Below the pieces are notes generated by a model that was not told the origin of the DNA, did no database searches, and saw only the letters and a program-made list of their open reading frames with translations. From Chiayiivirga flava (GTDB lineage Bacteria > Pseudomonadota > Gammaproteobacteria > Xanthomonadales > Xanthomonadaceae), in NCBI RefSeq assembly GCF_014202825.1, contig NZ_JACHHP010000005.1, forward strand, positions 137,818-201,817: a stretch of 64,000 bases of DNA, given 5' to 3'. The position numbers were made by a program, and so were the translations under genes. This document shows, one piece after another, positions 19,414 through 28,797 of this stretch (positions are counted from its first letter, which is position 1; every line of letters begins with the position of its first letter).

Positions 19414-19911
19414 TCAGCCCCCCGCCCACTCCACGACACGCGCTACCGGCAGCACACACTCGTCCAGGTTGTTCCCCGCCCCACCCCGATCGACCACCAG
19501 GAAATCGCAGGCCTGCAGCGCCAGCAGCGGGTGGTGCCACACGCCGCGTGCGAGGTTCACGCCGCGTCCGTCGGCCACGGAAAACGCCCGCACCGATGCC
19601 GGATCGAGCGCGCCCGCAGGCGCGACCACCACGAGGTAGGGCTTTGCCGAGAGCGGCACGAAGGCCTGGCTGCCGAGCGGATGCCGTTCCAGCATGCGCA
19701 CTTCGAACGGCAGCACACGCGGCTGTGCCCGGAAGATGCTGATCAGCGCGCGACCGCCGTCGGCCTGCACGTCGACGCGTGCGAGATCGTGATAGCGCTC
19801 CGTGGTGCCTTCGTTGATCGGGTAGTGGTGCGCCTCGTCGTCGGCCGCGATGACATCGCCGAACGGCGCAAAGGCCGTGCGGGTGAGCGGCTCGACGCGC
19901 AGGACCTGCAT
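19414..19911 (-). CDS. allA: Ureidoglycolate lyase
   Basis: Splits ureidoglycolate into glyoxylate and urea, the last step of the urate pathway in this region. The 165-residue length fits AllA (about 160). Recognisable pieces are the N-terminal [13 protein letters not shown], the cupin strand region [28 protein letters not shown], and [10 protein letters not shown]. The ATG at 19911 lies five bases downstream of the allantoicase stop, so the two are almost certainly one operon, alc first. No key part appears missing. Confidence 0.94.
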   Translation of the reverse strand: MQVLRVEPLTRTAFAPFGDVIAADDEAHHYPINEGTTERYHDLARVDVQADGGRALISIFRAQPRVLPFEVRMLERHPLGSQAFVPLSAKPYLVVVAPAGALDPASVRAFSVADGRGVNLARGVWHHPLLALQACDFLVVDRGGAGNNLDECVLPVARVVEWAGG

Positions 19912-19916
19912 CGGAC

Positions 19917-20924
19917 TCAGGCCGGACGCCCGCGCAGCCGCAGGCGCGACACGCCGCCGTCGGGAACGATGTTGAAGCGCACGTGCGTCACCGGACCCAA
20001 CGCCACGAGCTGCATCGCGAAGGTGTGCACCGCATCGGCGGCGAGCTTCTGCTCGGGCAGCAGTTCGGGCCAGAACATCGATTGCGTGACCAGCGACGCC
20101 TCGCTGCCGCCCACCACGCGCGCGGCCTGCAGCGAGCAGCGGTCCGGGTAGTTGCCCTTGAAGAACGCGGTGTCCACCTCGACGCGTTCGATCGTGCCCG
20201 GCACCGCCAGCGCGAGGATGCACCAGTCGTTGCCCGGCTCGCGCCGGCGCCGCGTTTCCCAGCCGTCGCCCATGTTGATGCCGCGCCCGGGCAGCAGCAG
20301 GTTCGAGGCGGCGCCGAAATGTTCGTTGTTCGTCGCGACCACGCGCCCGCCCTGCTCGGCCGCGACCAGATCCACGCGGCCGTCCTCGCGCCGCGTGGGA
20401 TCGAACACCGGGCGTCCGTACAGCCGCAGGCGTGCAAGGCCGCCGTCGGGAAACAGGTTGACGCGCACGTGCGTGACCACCGCGTCCTCGCAGATGGCGT
20501 GGTAGTGGTGGCTGTTGCCGCGCAGGTTCACCGGCGGCAGCAGCGGCGTCCACACGGTGTCGGCATCCGGATCGCCGCTGTCGAGCCGGCAGGCCTCGAT
20601 CGACGCCGCCGGCGGAAAATTGCCGGTGAAATGGCTCGTGTCCAGGTCCACGCCGACGATGTGGCCCGGCCGCGCCAGCCGCACGATGCACCAGTCATGC
20701 CCCGGGCCGCGCTTGCGGCGCGATTCCCAGCCGTCCATCCACTTGCCGTTGGTGTCGTACCTGCCCGGCACGAACACCGCCGGCGCCGGGTCGAGCATGC
20801 GCTCTTTCGCAGCGAAGAAATCGTCCGAACACGACAGCGCAGTGGCGCCGAGGCGTGCATCGGCAAGATTGATCGCCTCGCGGGTGAAGGCGGGCGCATC
20901 GGGATCGGTGGGCTGGACGGCCAT
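19917..20924 (-). CDS. alc: Allantoicase
   Basis: Hydrolyses allantoate to ureidoglycolate and urea. The 335-residue protein shows the family's internal duplication: two similar halves each carry [23 protein letters not shown], then NDWC(I/L) or HDWCIV, then a [16 protein letters not shown] element and a THVR(V/F)N(L/I)(F/V)PDGG motif. Both halves are intact. The ATG at 20924 starts the homology ([14 protein letters not shown]). It is followed by allA after five bases. A 415-base gap separates it from the diguanylate cyclase upstream. Confidence 0.95.
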   Translation of the reverse strand: MAVQPTDPDAPAFTREAINLADARLGATALSCSDDFFAAKERMLDPAPAVFVPGRYDTNGKWMDGWESRRKRGPGHDWCIVRLARPGHIVGVDLDTSHFTGNFPPAASIEACRLDSGDPDADTVWTPLLPPVNLRGNSHHYHAICEDAVVTHVRVNLFPDGGLARLRLYGRPVFDPTRREDGRVDLVAAEQGGRVVATNNEHFGAASNLLLPGRGINMGDGWETRRRREPGNDWCILALAVPGTIERVEVDTAFFKGNYPDRCSLQAARVVGGSEASLVTQSMFWPELLPEQKLAADAVHTFAMQLVALGPVTHVRFNIVPDGGVSRLRLRGRPA

Positions 20925-21339
20925 GGGACTCGGGCGGTGGGCGTGGCAACGCGCTGCGTCGCGGAGCGTCCAGCATAGCGACGATCGCGGGAAGCCGGAC
21001 AGTCCGAGGCGGTCGGAAACCGGTATCGACAGCCCCATCGATCCCGCTTCTCCGACCCGGCCTGTCAGGGTGGAGCAGGATGCTGCGCATCCCCGGGACG
21101 AGGGCCGCGGATGCCGCGAACGGTGCGCCCGTCGGCGTGCAGGGTGACCCGATGCTCGGACCACGCCGGCCACTGTTGGGATGCGGCTGGTTCCATACAT
21201 CACGGCATCCGGCGCCGGCCAGCCGGTCGATGACGCGCACGAAGACACGCCGGACGGCCGCCGGCGTTTCGCGACGGCCCGCGTCGGCTTGCCGGATCCG
21301 ATCCCGATGCGTGGCGGGTCCGAGGACTGACGCCGAGGG
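20925..21339. other. Gap between the diguanylate cyclase and alc genes
   Basis: 415 bases between two minus-strand genes. I see no credible coding frame, repeat family member or clear hairpin here. The alc-allA promoter is probably in the part next to 20924, but no box can be placed with confidence. Confidence 0.5.
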
Positions 21340-22446
21340 TCAGCGCTGCGGCGTTCGCACCGCGTCGCGGCTGGCGGTGCAGTTGCGGCCGGCGGCCTTG
21401 GCGCGATACAGCGCACGGTCGGCGGCTTCGAGCCATTCGCGCAGGGTGAGGCCCGCGGCCGGCGGTTCGGCGAGACCGAGGCTGACGGAGCAGCGCAGCG
21501 ACGGCAGGCGCGGGAAGCGCAGGCCTTCGACGCCGGCGCGGATCGCTTCGGCGGTGGATTCGGCGAGGCTCAGCGACGTCGGCAGCACCACCACGTATTC
21601 GTCGCCGCCGAGACGACCGGCGTCGCTGCCCGCGGGCGCGACACGGCGCACCACGTCGGCGATGGCGCGCAGCACGTCGTCGCCGACGGCGTGGCCGTGA
21701 TGGTCGTTGATGTCCTTGAATCGGTCGACGTCCACCAGCAGCAGGGTCGACGCCCCGGTGCGTTGCTGCGAGCGGTGCAGGGCCGCCTCGGCCTGCTGCT
21801 GCCAGTGCGCACGGCTCTGCAGCCCGGTCAGTGCATCGATGCGGTTGAGGTCGTCGAGGCGCTGGTTCTGCTTCTGCACCTTGCGGATCAGGCGGTAGCC
21901 GTTCAGTGCCACGGCCAGGGTGTGGATCACGAGGATGGGCAGGCTCGCGAGCATCACCGCCATGCTCGTGTGCGGCTGCCACGCGAAACCGGTGCAGGCG
22001 CCGGCCACGAGCAGCGCCACCGCCATCGCCGGCAGCGTGCGCAACCACAGGCCGCGGATGCCGGTGCTGATCTTGTCGGCCGTCGCCACGACGAGCAGCA
22101 GCACCGACGGCAGCAGGTTGAACTGCATCAGCGGCACGAGGCTGGCCGCGAAGATCGAATCCAGATAGAGGTTGCGTCGCTCGGCGCGGAACGGATCGCG
22201 GCTGGCGCGCGCCAGCGCGAACGCCAGATGCGGCCACAGCAGGCAGGCGAACAGGCTCCAGGCCCACGGCATCCAGCCCGCGTGCAGATCGCGCAACACG
22301 AACGACACCGGCAGCAGGCCCAGCCCCATGCCGAGCACGCGGAACAGGTAGACGGTGCGCGGCAGGCCCTGCCACGGCAGCGCGCGGCGCGGCGCGTCCA
22401 CGCGCGCGGGACCGTCGGGCGCGGCGTCGGGCGCTGGGCTGGACAT
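21340..22446 (-). CDS. MASE2-GGDEF diguanylate cyclase
   Basis: Makes the second messenger cyclic di-GMP. Residues 30-185 are a membrane domain of the MASE2 type, as in AdrA/DgcC ([20 protein letters not shown] and several further helices). A short coiled coil leads to the cyclase domain, whose signature is GGDEY at 280-284 instead of [15 protein letters not shown] (239-248) is normal. The inhibitory I-site is altered: the position expected to read RxxD is AGSD (272-275), so product feedback may be absent. The ATG at 22446 is used. It lies on the same strand as alc, allA and puuD, inside the urate gene cluster. Confidence 0.9.
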   Translation of the reverse strand: MSSPAPDAAPDGPARVDAPRRALPWQGLPRTVYLFRVLGMGLGLLPVSFVLRDLHAGWMPWAWSLFACLLWPHLAFALARASRDPFRAERRNLYLDSIFAASLVPLMQFNLLPSVLLLVVATADKISTGIRGLWLRTLPAMAVALLVAGACTGFAWQPHTSMAVMLASLPILVIHTLAVALNGYRLIRKVQKQNQRLDDLNRIDALTGLQSRAHWQQQAEAALHRSQQRTGASTLLLVDVDRFKDINDHHGHAVGDDVLRAIADVVRRVAPAGSDAGRLGGDEYVVVLPTSLSLAESTAEAIRAGVEGLRFPRLPSLRCSVSLGLAEPPAAGLTLREWLEAADRALYRAKAAGRNCTASRDAVRTPQR

Positions 22447-22569
22447 GGCCCGATTAGGCCGGATCGGCGCGGTGGTGGCAATGTGCGCTGCAGCGGATCG
22501 GACACTGCCGCCGAAGGGCTTCGTTGCAGCGGAGACTACGCGCGACGTTGTTTCGGCAACCTTCCCTGT

Positions 22570-22597
22570 CGTCATTCCCGCTAACGCGGGAATGACG
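22570..22597. repeat. GTCATTCCCGC hairpin repeat, single copy
   Basis: CGTCATTCCCGC (22570-22581), loop TAAC, GCGGGAATGACG (22586-22597): a perfect 12-bp stem. It is the same element as the pair at 9474-9613. It lies between puuD and the diguanylate cyclase gene. Confidence 0.88.
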
Positions 22598-22683
22598 GTG
22601 TGAAGGGTTCGGAAACCAATCCGCGCTCTGACTTCGCTGTAGTGCAAGCGGCGTTCGCGGGGAGGGCGACAGGAACAGCGCGA

Positions 22684-23952
22684 CTACTGCGCCTGCAGCG
22701 CGCGATACCAGCGGTCGATCAGGTCGCGATCGGCGTCGGTCATGCCGGTCATGTTGCCGAGCGGCATCGCCTTGAGGTCGACCACCTGGCGATGGATGCG
22801 GGCAGCATGCTGGCGCGTCTGCTCGGGCGTGTCGAAGACGAGGCCCTGCGGCGCGACCGGCATGATGGTCGGCTTGCTGCCGTGGCAGTTGTTGCAGTGC
22901 AGTTGCATGACGGCCTGCACGGCGTCGGACGTCGCTGCCGGCGCGGGTGTCGAGGCCGGCTCGGTGGCGGTTGGTCGGGGTGCAGCATCGGCCGATGCTG
23001 CGGGGTCGGCCGCAGCCTCGGGCGCGGGCTCGACGACGGCCGGCGTCGCGGGCTTCGGCAGCGTCCACAGCAAGGCCATGCCCACCAGCACCGCCCCCGC
23101 CAGCGGCAGGCTCCACACCCGCCGCCCGCCGTGCCACAGCACGAAGAACTGTCGCACCAGCGCGCCGCCGAGCATGATCAGCGCGAGGATCGCCCAGCTG
23201 TGTTCGTGCTGGTAGGTGCCGGCGTTGTGATTGCTGATCATCGTGAAGACGACAGGCAGCGTGAAGTAGGTGTTGTGCACCGAGCGCTGCTTGCCGCGCT
23301 TGCCGTAGGCCGGATCCGGCACCTCGCCGCGCGCGAGTGCCGCAACCATCTTCTTCTGGCCGGGGATGATCACGAAAAAGACGTTGGCCGACATGATGGT
23401 CGCGAGCGTCGCGCCGACGATGAGGAAGGCGGAGCGCCCCGAGAACAGCTGCGTCGCGGCGATCGCAAGCGCGAGCACCAACAGGCCGACCACCACACCG
23501 AGCACGCGGTCGCGAAAACCGATCAGCCGGCACGCCGCGTCGTACACCAGCCAGCCGACGACGAGGAAACCGATCGCGAGCAGCACCGCCATCGCGGGCG
23601 AGAGCGCGGCGACGCGCGTGTCGATCAGGTACACCTGCGGATGCAGCAGGTAGACGAGCGCAAACAGCGCGAAGCCCGACAGCCACGTGGTGTACGACTT
23701 CCACTTCGACCAGTGCAGGTCCGCCGGCATCGTCGCCGGCGACACGAGGTATTTCTGCTTGTGGTAGAAGCCGCCGCCGTGCACCGACCACGATTCGCCG
23801 GCCACGCCCGCGGGCGCGGTGCCGGGCTTCGGCGTCTTCAGGCCGTTGTCGAGTGCGACGAAGTAGAACGATTCGCCGATCCACGCGATCGCGGCGATGA
23901 CGTGCAGCCAGCGCAGCAACAGCGCGGCGGGTTCGGCGAGCAGGTCGAGCAT
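22684..23952 (-). CDS. puuD: Membrane-bound urate oxidase with cytochrome c domain
   Basis: Oxidises urate to 5-hydroxyisourate. The first 300 residues form the Urate_ox_N membrane domain with about eight helices (LLRWLHVIAAIAWIGESFYFV onward). A Pro/Ala linker leads to a C-terminal cytochrome c with the haem site CNNCH at 353-357 and a likely axial methionine near 396-401 (MPLGNMTGM). This is the PuuD form, in which electrons go to the respiratory chain instead of directly to oxygen. The ATG at 23952 is three bases from the uraH stop, so the two are coupled. Length is 422 residues. Confidence 0.95.
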   Translation of the reverse strand: MLDLLAEPAALLLRWLHVIAAIAWIGESFYFVALDNGLKTPKPGTAPAGVAGESWSVHGGGFYHKQKYLVSPATMPADLHWSKWKSYTTWLSGFALFALVYLLHPQVYLIDTRVAALSPAMAVLLAIGFLVVGWLVYDAACRLIGFRDRVLGVVVGLLVLALAIAATQLFSGRSAFLIVGATLATIMSANVFFVIIPGQKKMVAALARGEVPDPAYGKRGKQRSVHNTYFTLPVVFTMISNHNAGTYQHEHSWAILALIMLGGALVRQFFVLWHGGRRVWSLPLAGAVLVGMALLWTLPKPATPAVVEPAPEAAADPAASADAAPRPTATEPASTPAPAATSDAVQAVMQLHCNNCHGSKPTIMPVAPQGLVFDTPEQTRQHAARIHRQVVDLKAMPLGNMTGMTDADRDLIDRWYRALQAQ

Positions 23953-23955
23953 CGG

Positions 23956-24309
23956 TCAGCTGCCGCGGTAGGTGCTGTAGCTCCACGGCGAGCACAGCAA
24001 CGGCACGTGGTAGTGCGCGGACGCATCGGCGATGCCGACGCGCAGCGTCACCACATCGAGGAACCGCGGCGATGGCAGGTCGAGGCCGAGGTCGGCGTAG
24101 TAGTCGCCGACGGCGAAGTCGAGCTCGTAGATGCCAGGCCGCAACGCATCGCCTTCGAGCAGCGGCGCATCGCAGCGACCGTCGGCATTCGTCACGCAGG
24201 CGACGAGGATGCTGCGCACGCCATCGGCAACACGCGCGAGCACCACGCGCATGCCCGCGCCCGGGCGACCGTGCGCGGTGTCGAGCACGTGGGTGGTGAG
24301 CTTGCCCAT
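23956..24309 (-). CDS. uraH: 5-Hydroxyisourate hydrolase
   Basis: Opens 5-hydroxyisourate to OHCU. The protein has 117 residues, the normal size for this transthyretin-like family. The N-terminal [14 protein letters not shown], the central [13 protein letters not shown], the [16 protein letters not shown] region and the C-terminal tetrapeptide YRGS are all intact. The ATG at 24309 is the start. Its stop lies just before the puuD start, so this is the first gene of a uraH-puuD operon. It is transcribed away from puuE-uraD, with 417 bases between. Confidence 0.96.
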   Translation of the reverse strand: MGKLTTHVLDTAHGRPGAGMRVVLARVADGVRSILVACVTNADGRCDAPLLEGDALRPGIYELDFAVGDYYADLGLDLPSPRFLDVVTLRVGIADASAHYHVPLLCSPWSYSTYRGS

Positions 24310-24726
24310 GCTGGCGTCCTCGGAATGCGGGCGGCGGGCACCGCGCGACGCCCACGCGTGCCGGCGTCGCCAGAAAAAGGAAGATTGTGGCCCGCCCGCG
24401 TTGCTGCCTGCCGTAGGCAACCCGTGGTGCGCACGCGTGGTCGGACCGTGGGGGAGTACACGTGGTTTGCGCGGCAGCGTCAAGGTGGACAGGTCGATGG
24501 ATGCGGTGCCGGAGCGCATCCAGACGCAGGGTTGCCGGCGGCGTGAGGCTCGCAATCATCGAGCACTGATGGCGTGTCGCGTTGGCCCCGAGCCACCGCA
24601 ACGCGATAGCCTACCCCCTCCTGATCCCGACCCCCATCGAAGGAGCCCTTCTCCCGCACAGCGGGGGAAGGTGGCGGCAGCCGGAAGGGGGGCAACGACG
24701 CCGCAACCCACACCACGCGACCCGGC
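24310..24726. promoter_or_regulatory. Divergent control region of the urate genes
   Basis: 417 bases between uraH (leftward) and puuE (rightward). No gene is seen. It must carry promoters for both operons by position, but I cannot place boxes. An A-rich patch GAAAAAGGAAGATT at about 24375-24388 is the most promoter-like stretch for the leftward genes. A single GGGAGAAGG-type repeat lies at 24646-24694, close to the puuE start. Confidence 0.45.
24646..24694. repeat. GGGAGAAGG-type repeat, single copy (locus 4)
   Basis: CCCTTCTCCCGC, ACA, GCGGGGGAAGGTGGCGGC, then AGCCGGAAGGGGGGC. One arm only, ending about 32 bases before the puuE start codon, so it would lie in the puuE leader or promoter. 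Confidence 0.75.
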
Positions 24727-25662
24727 ATGACCCAGCCACCCTACCCCCGCGACCTCGTCGGCTACGGCCGCACCCCGCCGCACGCCGACTGGCCCGAGCG
24801 CGCCCGCATCGCCGTGCAGTTCGTGCTCAACTACGAGGAAGGCGCGGAGAACTGCGTGCTGCACGGCGACGCCGGCTCCGAGCAGTTCCTGTCGGAGATC
24901 GTCGGCGCGCAGAGTTATCCGGCGCGCCACCTGAGCATGGAATCGATCTACGAATACGGCGCGCGCGCCGGAGTGTGGCGGCTGCTGCGCGAGTTCGAGC
25001 GTCGCGGCCTGCCCCTCACCGTCTTCGGCGTCGCGATGGCGCTGGAGCGAAACCCGGAAGCCACCGCGGCGTTCGTCGAACTCGGGCACGAGATCGCGAG
25101 CCACGGCTGGCGCTGGATCCATTATCAGGACGTGGACGAAGCCACCGAACGCGCCCACCTGGAGCGCGCCGTGGCGCTGCAGACCCGCCTCACCGGCGCT
25201 GCACCGCGCGGCTGGTACACCGGCCGCGACAGCCCCAACACGCGGCGGCTGGTCGTGGAGCACGGCGGCTTCGCGTACGACTCGGACTACTACGGCGACG
25301 ACCTGCCGTTCTGGACCCAGGTCGCCACCCGGGACGGCCGCACCCGGCCGCACCTGATCGTCCCGTACACGCTCGACGCCAACGACATGCGCTTCGCCAC
25401 GCCGCAGGGCTTCAACACCGGCACGCAGTTCTTCGAGTACCTGCGCGACAGCTTCGATGTGCTCTACGCCGAAGGCGACGAATCACCCAAGATGCTGTCG
25501 ATCGGCATGCACTGCCGCCTGCTCGGTCGCCCGGGCCGCTTCCTCGCGCTGCAGCGTTTCCTCGACCACATCGCGCGGCACGAGCGCGTGTGGATCTGCC
25601 GCCGCATCGACATCGCCGAGCACTGGCACCGTCGCCATCCATTTGTCGGAATCGCCGCATGA
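24727..25662 (+). CDS. puuE: Allantoinase, polysaccharide-deacetylase type
   Basis: Hydrolyses allantoin to allantoate. This is the PuuE form, a NodB-fold protein, not the amidohydrolase type. The 311 residues match the family, with the N-terminal YPRDLVGYGRTPPHADWP, NYEEGAENCVLHGD, the SMESIYEYGAR segment, GHEIASHGWRW with a metal-binding His region, and WYTGRDSPNTRRLV. The ATG at 24727 is taken because homology begins at MTQPPYPRDL. Its stop overlaps the uraD start (ATGA), so the two are translationally coupled. Confidence 0.95.
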   Translation: MTQPPYPRDLVGYGRTPPHADWPERARIAVQFVLNYEEGAENCVLHGDAGSEQFLSEIVGAQSYPARHLSMESIYEYGARAGVWRLLREFERRGLPLTVFGVAMALERNPEATAAFVELGHEIASHGWRWIHYQDVDEATERAHLERAVALQTRLTGAAPRGWYTGRDSPNTRRLVVEHGGFAYDSDYYGDDLPFWTQVATRDGRTRPHLIVPYTLDANDMRFATPQGFNTGTQFFEYLRDSFDVLYAEGDESPKMLSIGMHCRLLGRPGRFLALQRFLDHIARHERVWICRRIDIAEHWHRRHPFVGIAA

Positions 25663-26159
25663 GCCTTGCCATCGAGACCCTCAACGCCATGTCGGCCGAG
25701 GACTTCATCCACGCGCTCGGCGGCATCTTCGAGCACTCGCCGTGGGTAGCGGCGAGCGTGGTCGACGCGCGGCCGTTCGCGTCGATCGAACAGCTGCACT
25801 CCGCGATGTGCGCCGTGCTGCGCAACGCCGACGGCGAGGACCGGCTGCACCTGATCTGCGCGCATCCCGAGCTTGCCGGCAAGGCCGCCATCCGCGGCGA
25901 ACTCACCGACCACTCCACCCGCGAACAGCATGCCGCGGGGCTCGATCAATGCACGCCGGAGGAATTCAGCGAACTGACCCAGCTCAACGCCGAGTACCGC
26001 GAGCGCTTCGGGTTTCCCTTCATCCTGGCCGTGCGCGGCCACACCCGCGCGAGCATCCTCGCGGCGCTGCGCACGCGCATGCATCGCACGCGCGAGGAGG
26101 AGCTGGCGGAATCGCTGGCGCAGATCGAACGCATCGCGGCGTCTCGACTGGGCCTGTGA
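25659..26159 (+). CDS. uraD: OHCU decarboxylase
   Basis: Decarboxylates 2-oxo-4-hydroxy-4-carboxy-5-ureidoimidazoline to S-allantoin. The 166 residues carry the catalytic HPEL (ICAHPELAGKAA), the FEHSPWVA segment and the conserved RFGFPFILAVRG. Start and stop codons fit: ATG at 25659 overlaps the puuE stop as ATGA. Together with uraH and puuD it completes conversion of urate to allantoin. Confidence 0.96.
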   Translation: MSLAIETLNAMSAEDFIHALGGIFEHSPWVAASVVDARPFASIEQLHSAMCAVLRNADGEDRLHLICAHPELAGKAAIRGELTDHSTREQHAAGLDQCTPEEFSELTQLNAEYRERFGFPFILAVRGHTRASILAALRTRMHRTREEELAESLAQIERIAASRLGL

Positions 26160-26166
26160 GACCGCG

Positions 26167-27210
26167 TCAGCCGAAGCTGGCGCAGTCGATCACGAAGCGG
26201 TAACGCACGTCGCCACGGATCATGCGCTCGTAGGCTTCGTTGATCTGCTGCACGCCGATCAGTTCGATGTCCGATGCGATATCGTGCTGCGCGCAGAAAT
26301 CGAGCATTTCCTGCGTTTCGCGGATGCCGCCGATGAGCGATCCGGTGAGCGTGCGGCGGCGCATGATGAGCACGCCGGCCGACACCGGCAGCGGCGCGTC
26401 GGGCATGCCGACCAGGCACAGCGTGCCCTCGAACGCCAGCAGCGAGAGATAGGCGTTGTAATCGTGCGCGGCGGACACGGTGTCGAGGATGAAATCGAAA
26501 CTGCCGGCCAGCGTCTTGAACGTTGCGCGCTCCGCGGTGGCGGCGAACGCGTCCGCGCCGAGCGCCAGCGCATCGGCACGTTTGGCTTCGGACGTGCTCA
26601 GCACGGTGACGTGTGCACCCATCGCGTGCGCGAGCTTCACGCCCATGTGGCCGAGGCCGCCGAGCCCCACCACGGCCACGCGTGTGCCGGCCGTCACCCC
26701 GTGGCGCTTGAGCGGCGAGTACGTGGTGATGCCGGCGCACAGCAGTGGCGCGGCGCGATCCAGCGGCAACGCCGGCGGGATCCGCAGCACGTAGTTCCCG
26801 TCCACGGTGATGCGGGTGGAATAGCCGCCGTAGGTGACTGCGCCGGCGCGATCGCGCGCGTTGTAGGTGCCCACCATGCCGCGGTTGCAGTGCTGCTCCT
26901 CGCCGGCCGTGCACTGCGCGCACACGCGACACGAATCGACGAAGCAGCCCACGCCGACAGCATCGCCCACCTTGAATTTCGTGACGGCCGATCCGGCCTG
27001 CGCCACAACGCCGACGATCTCGTGCCCCGGCACCATCGGAAACAACCCGCCGCCCCATTCGCCACGCGCCTGGTGGATGTCCGAATGGCACACCCCGCAG
27101 TAGCGGATGTCGATCAGCACCTCGTGCGCGGCAGGTTCGCGGCGCTGGATGGTGAACGGCACGAGCGGCGTGTCGGCGCTGCGCGCGGCATAGGCAGGGG
27201 TATCGAGCAT
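26167..27210 (-). CDS. Zinc-dependent NADP-type alcohol dehydrogenase
   Basis: A 347-residue medium-chain dehydrogenase of the YahK/cinnamyl-alcohol type that interconverts aldehydes and alcohols. Catalytic zinc ligands are visible at Cys38 (CGVCHSD), His63/Glu64 (PGHE) and the later Cys. Structural zinc cysteines lie at 94, 97, 100 and 108. The nucleotide fold GLGGLGHMGVK is near 188. The start is the ATG at 27210. It ends seven bases from uraD, converging on it, and has no obvious metabolic link to the urate genes. Confidence 0.92.
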   Translation of the reverse strand: MLDTPAYAARSADTPLVPFTIQRREPAAHEVLIDIRYCGVCHSDIHQARGEWGGGLFPMVPGHEIVGVVAQAGSAVTKFKVGDAVGVGCFVDSCRVCAQCTAGEEQHCNRGMVGTYNARDRAGAVTYGGYSTRITVDGNYVLRIPPALPLDRAAPLLCAGITTYSPLKRHGVTAGTRVAVVGLGGLGHMGVKLAHAMGAHVTVLSTSEAKRADALALGADAFAATAERATFKTLAGSFDFILDTVSAAHDYNAYLSLLAFEGTLCLVGMPDAPLPVSAGVLIMRRRTLTGSLIGGIRETQEMLDFCAQHDIASDIELIGVQQINEAYERMIRGDVRYRFVIDCASFG

Positions 27211-27325
27211 GGGAGTTCCGTGCACACCGCCGCACGACGCGTGCGGACCTCGGGCGGTCAGTCTAACCACCGCCGCGTATCGTCCGGAAGCGCGGCGGCA
27301 GTGGTGCCCGTGCGACGGGCGGCGG

Positions 27326-27655
27326 TCACACGCCCAGGCGGCGCGCCAGCAGGTAGTAGCCGAGATTGCCCAGGCCGGTGAAGACCAGCAGCACGGCCAC
27401 GCCACCGGGCGTGACCTCGGTCCAGTCCAGGCCTTCGATCACGGCGAAGCCGAGGCCCAGCGCCACCAGCACGATGCCCCAGCGCAGCGACGCATGCCGG
27501 CGGCGCGCCTCGTCGCCTTCGACGATGGAGCGCACCAGCTCCTGCGACACGTTCGACTGCACCAGCTGGCGGCGCACGCGGGCATCGACGACGGCCTTGA
27601 TCGCGTAGGCGATCGAGGCGAACAGGGTGATGGGAATGAGGATTTCGAAGTTCAT
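27326..27655 (-). CDS. Small membrane protein next to the sigma factor
   Basis: A 109-residue protein with an N-terminal hydrophobic segment (EILIPITLFASIAYAIKAVV), a charged helix rich in Arg/Glu (30-55), and two closely spaced hydrophobic segments after residue 58 (LRWGIVLVALGLGFAVI and GGVAVLLVFTGLGNLGYYLL). It resembles small DUF6249-like proteins that often accompany ECF sigma factors; this is weak inference. The ATG at 27655 is used. It is transcribed away from the sigma gene, with only 126 bases between the start codons, so the two may share control. Confidence 0.75.
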   Translation of the reverse strand: MNFEILIPITLFASIAYAIKAVVDARVRRQLVQSNVSQELVRSIVEGDEARRRHASLRWGIVLVALGLGFAVIEGLDWTEVTPGGVAVLLVFTGLGNLGYYLLARRLGV

Positions 27656-27781
27656 GGCAGGATTCCAGTGGGTGGGGGCCGGTCTACGCCACAAGAGAGA
27701 CGGCGGGCGCGCGGCCGGTTGCAGCCGGCGCCGTGCGGATGCAGTTGCAACCGATCGCCCCACCGGCGTATCCCTGTCCCG

Positions 27782-28372
27782 ATGAACGACGCCGCCGCCG
27801 ACGCCACCGCCGATGATCACGCCCTGGTGCAGGCCGTGCTGGCCGGCGCACCGGGCGCGTTCGAGCGACTCGTGCGCCAGTTCCAGAACCTGTGCTGGCA
27901 CATCGTGCTGCGCATGGTGCACAACCCGGAGGACGCGCGCGAACTGTGCCAGGAGACCTTCCTGCGCGTGCACCAATGCCTGCACCAGTACCGTTACGAG
28001 AGCGCGCTGAAGTCGTGGATCGGGCAGGTGGCCTATTCGCTCGCGAAGCGGCACCTGGAGCGCAAGCGCATCCCGCTGGCCGACGGCGGCGAGCGCGACG
28101 ACGGCATGGGCCTGGCCGAACGCGTCGGCGACGGCATCGACCTGGAAGCCGCGCACGGCGATGCCCAGACCCTGGCGCACCTGCATGCGGCCATCGACAC
28201 GCTGCCGCCGCTGCAGCGCACGCTGCTCACCCTCTACCATCTGGACGAGCTGCCGATCGGCGACATCGCCCGCATCTCCGGGCTCGCCGAAGGCACGATC
28301 AAGAGCCACCTGTTCCGCAGCCGCAAGCTGTTGCGCGACCTGCTTGCCCCACGCCTCGGAGTCCCCCCATGA
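27782..28372 (+). CDS. ECF-type RNA polymerase sigma factor
   Basis: A 196-residue sigma-70 family regulator. Region 2 runs from about 15 to 85 (FERLVRQFQNLCWHIVLRM, then NPEDARELCQETFLRVHQ). Region 4 is at 140-190, with the helix-turn-helix LPIGDIARISGLAEGTIKSH. It should direct RNA polymerase to a dedicated promoter set. The ATG at 27782 is chosen because the conserved part starts soon after. The stop overlaps the next start (ATGA), so the membrane protein downstream is translationally coupled and may be its anti-sigma factor. Confidence 0.93.
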   Translation: MNDAAADATADDHALVQAVLAGAPGAFERLVRQFQNLCWHIVLRMVHNPEDARELCQETFLRVHQCLHQYRYESALKSWIGQVAYSLAKRHLERKRIPLADGGERDDGMGLAERVGDGIDLEAAHGDAQTLAHLHAAIDTLPPLQRTLLTLYHLDELPIGDIARISGLAEGTIKSHLFRSRKLLRDLLAPRLGVPP

Positions 28373-28794
28373 ACACGCCGCACGAGATCGACGAACTTCA
28401 GTGGCAGGCGCAGGAGCGCGCGCGCCGCAACGCGCGCCTGCACCTGAGTTCGGCCGCCGACGATGCCGCCAGCGCGCCGTACCGCCTCGTGGCGCAGGCC
28501 CTGCGCAACACGCCGATGCCGGCGCTGCCGCCGGAGTTCGCGCGCGATGTTGCGCGGCGCGTGGCACGCGCCGGCGACGGACTCGAACGCGCGCTCACGC
28601 TGGGGCTCGCGGTGGCGCTCGGCATCGGCGGCACGGTGACCGCGCTCGTGTACGGCGCGGCGTGGTGGCAGGCGAGTGCATCGCTGCTCGCGTCCGGATC
28701 CCCCGCGGCGGCGGGATGGCTTGCCGCGCTCGCAGGCTGCGTGGGGCTGTCGTGGCTCACGGGACGGCTGCGGCAGGCTGTCTCGGCCCGCTGA
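28369..28794 (+). CDS. Membrane protein coupled to the sigma factor, possible anti-sigma factor
   Basis: A 141-residue protein with an Arg/Glu-rich cytoplasmic N-terminus (1-70) and two hydrophobic segments (about 75-97 and 108-130), ending in a short basic tail. No zinc-binding HxxxCxxC of the common ZAS anti-sigma domain is present. The role as anti-sigma factor rests only on position: the ATG at 28369 overlaps the sigma stop codon. The NRDE gene converges on it, three bases away. Confidence 0.7.
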   Translation: MNTPHEIDELQWQAQERARRNARLHLSSAADDAASAPYRLVAQALRNTPMPALPPEFARDVARRVARAGDGLERALTLGLAVALGIGGTVTALVYGAAWWQASASLLASGSPAAAGWLAALAGCVGLSWLTGRLRQAVSAR

Positions 28795-28797
28795 CGC

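Noticed and set aside
22600-24546. 648-codon plus-strand open frame opposite puuD and uraH
   Set aside because: Composition is His/Arg/Gln-rich antisense shadow; puuD and uraH are certain.
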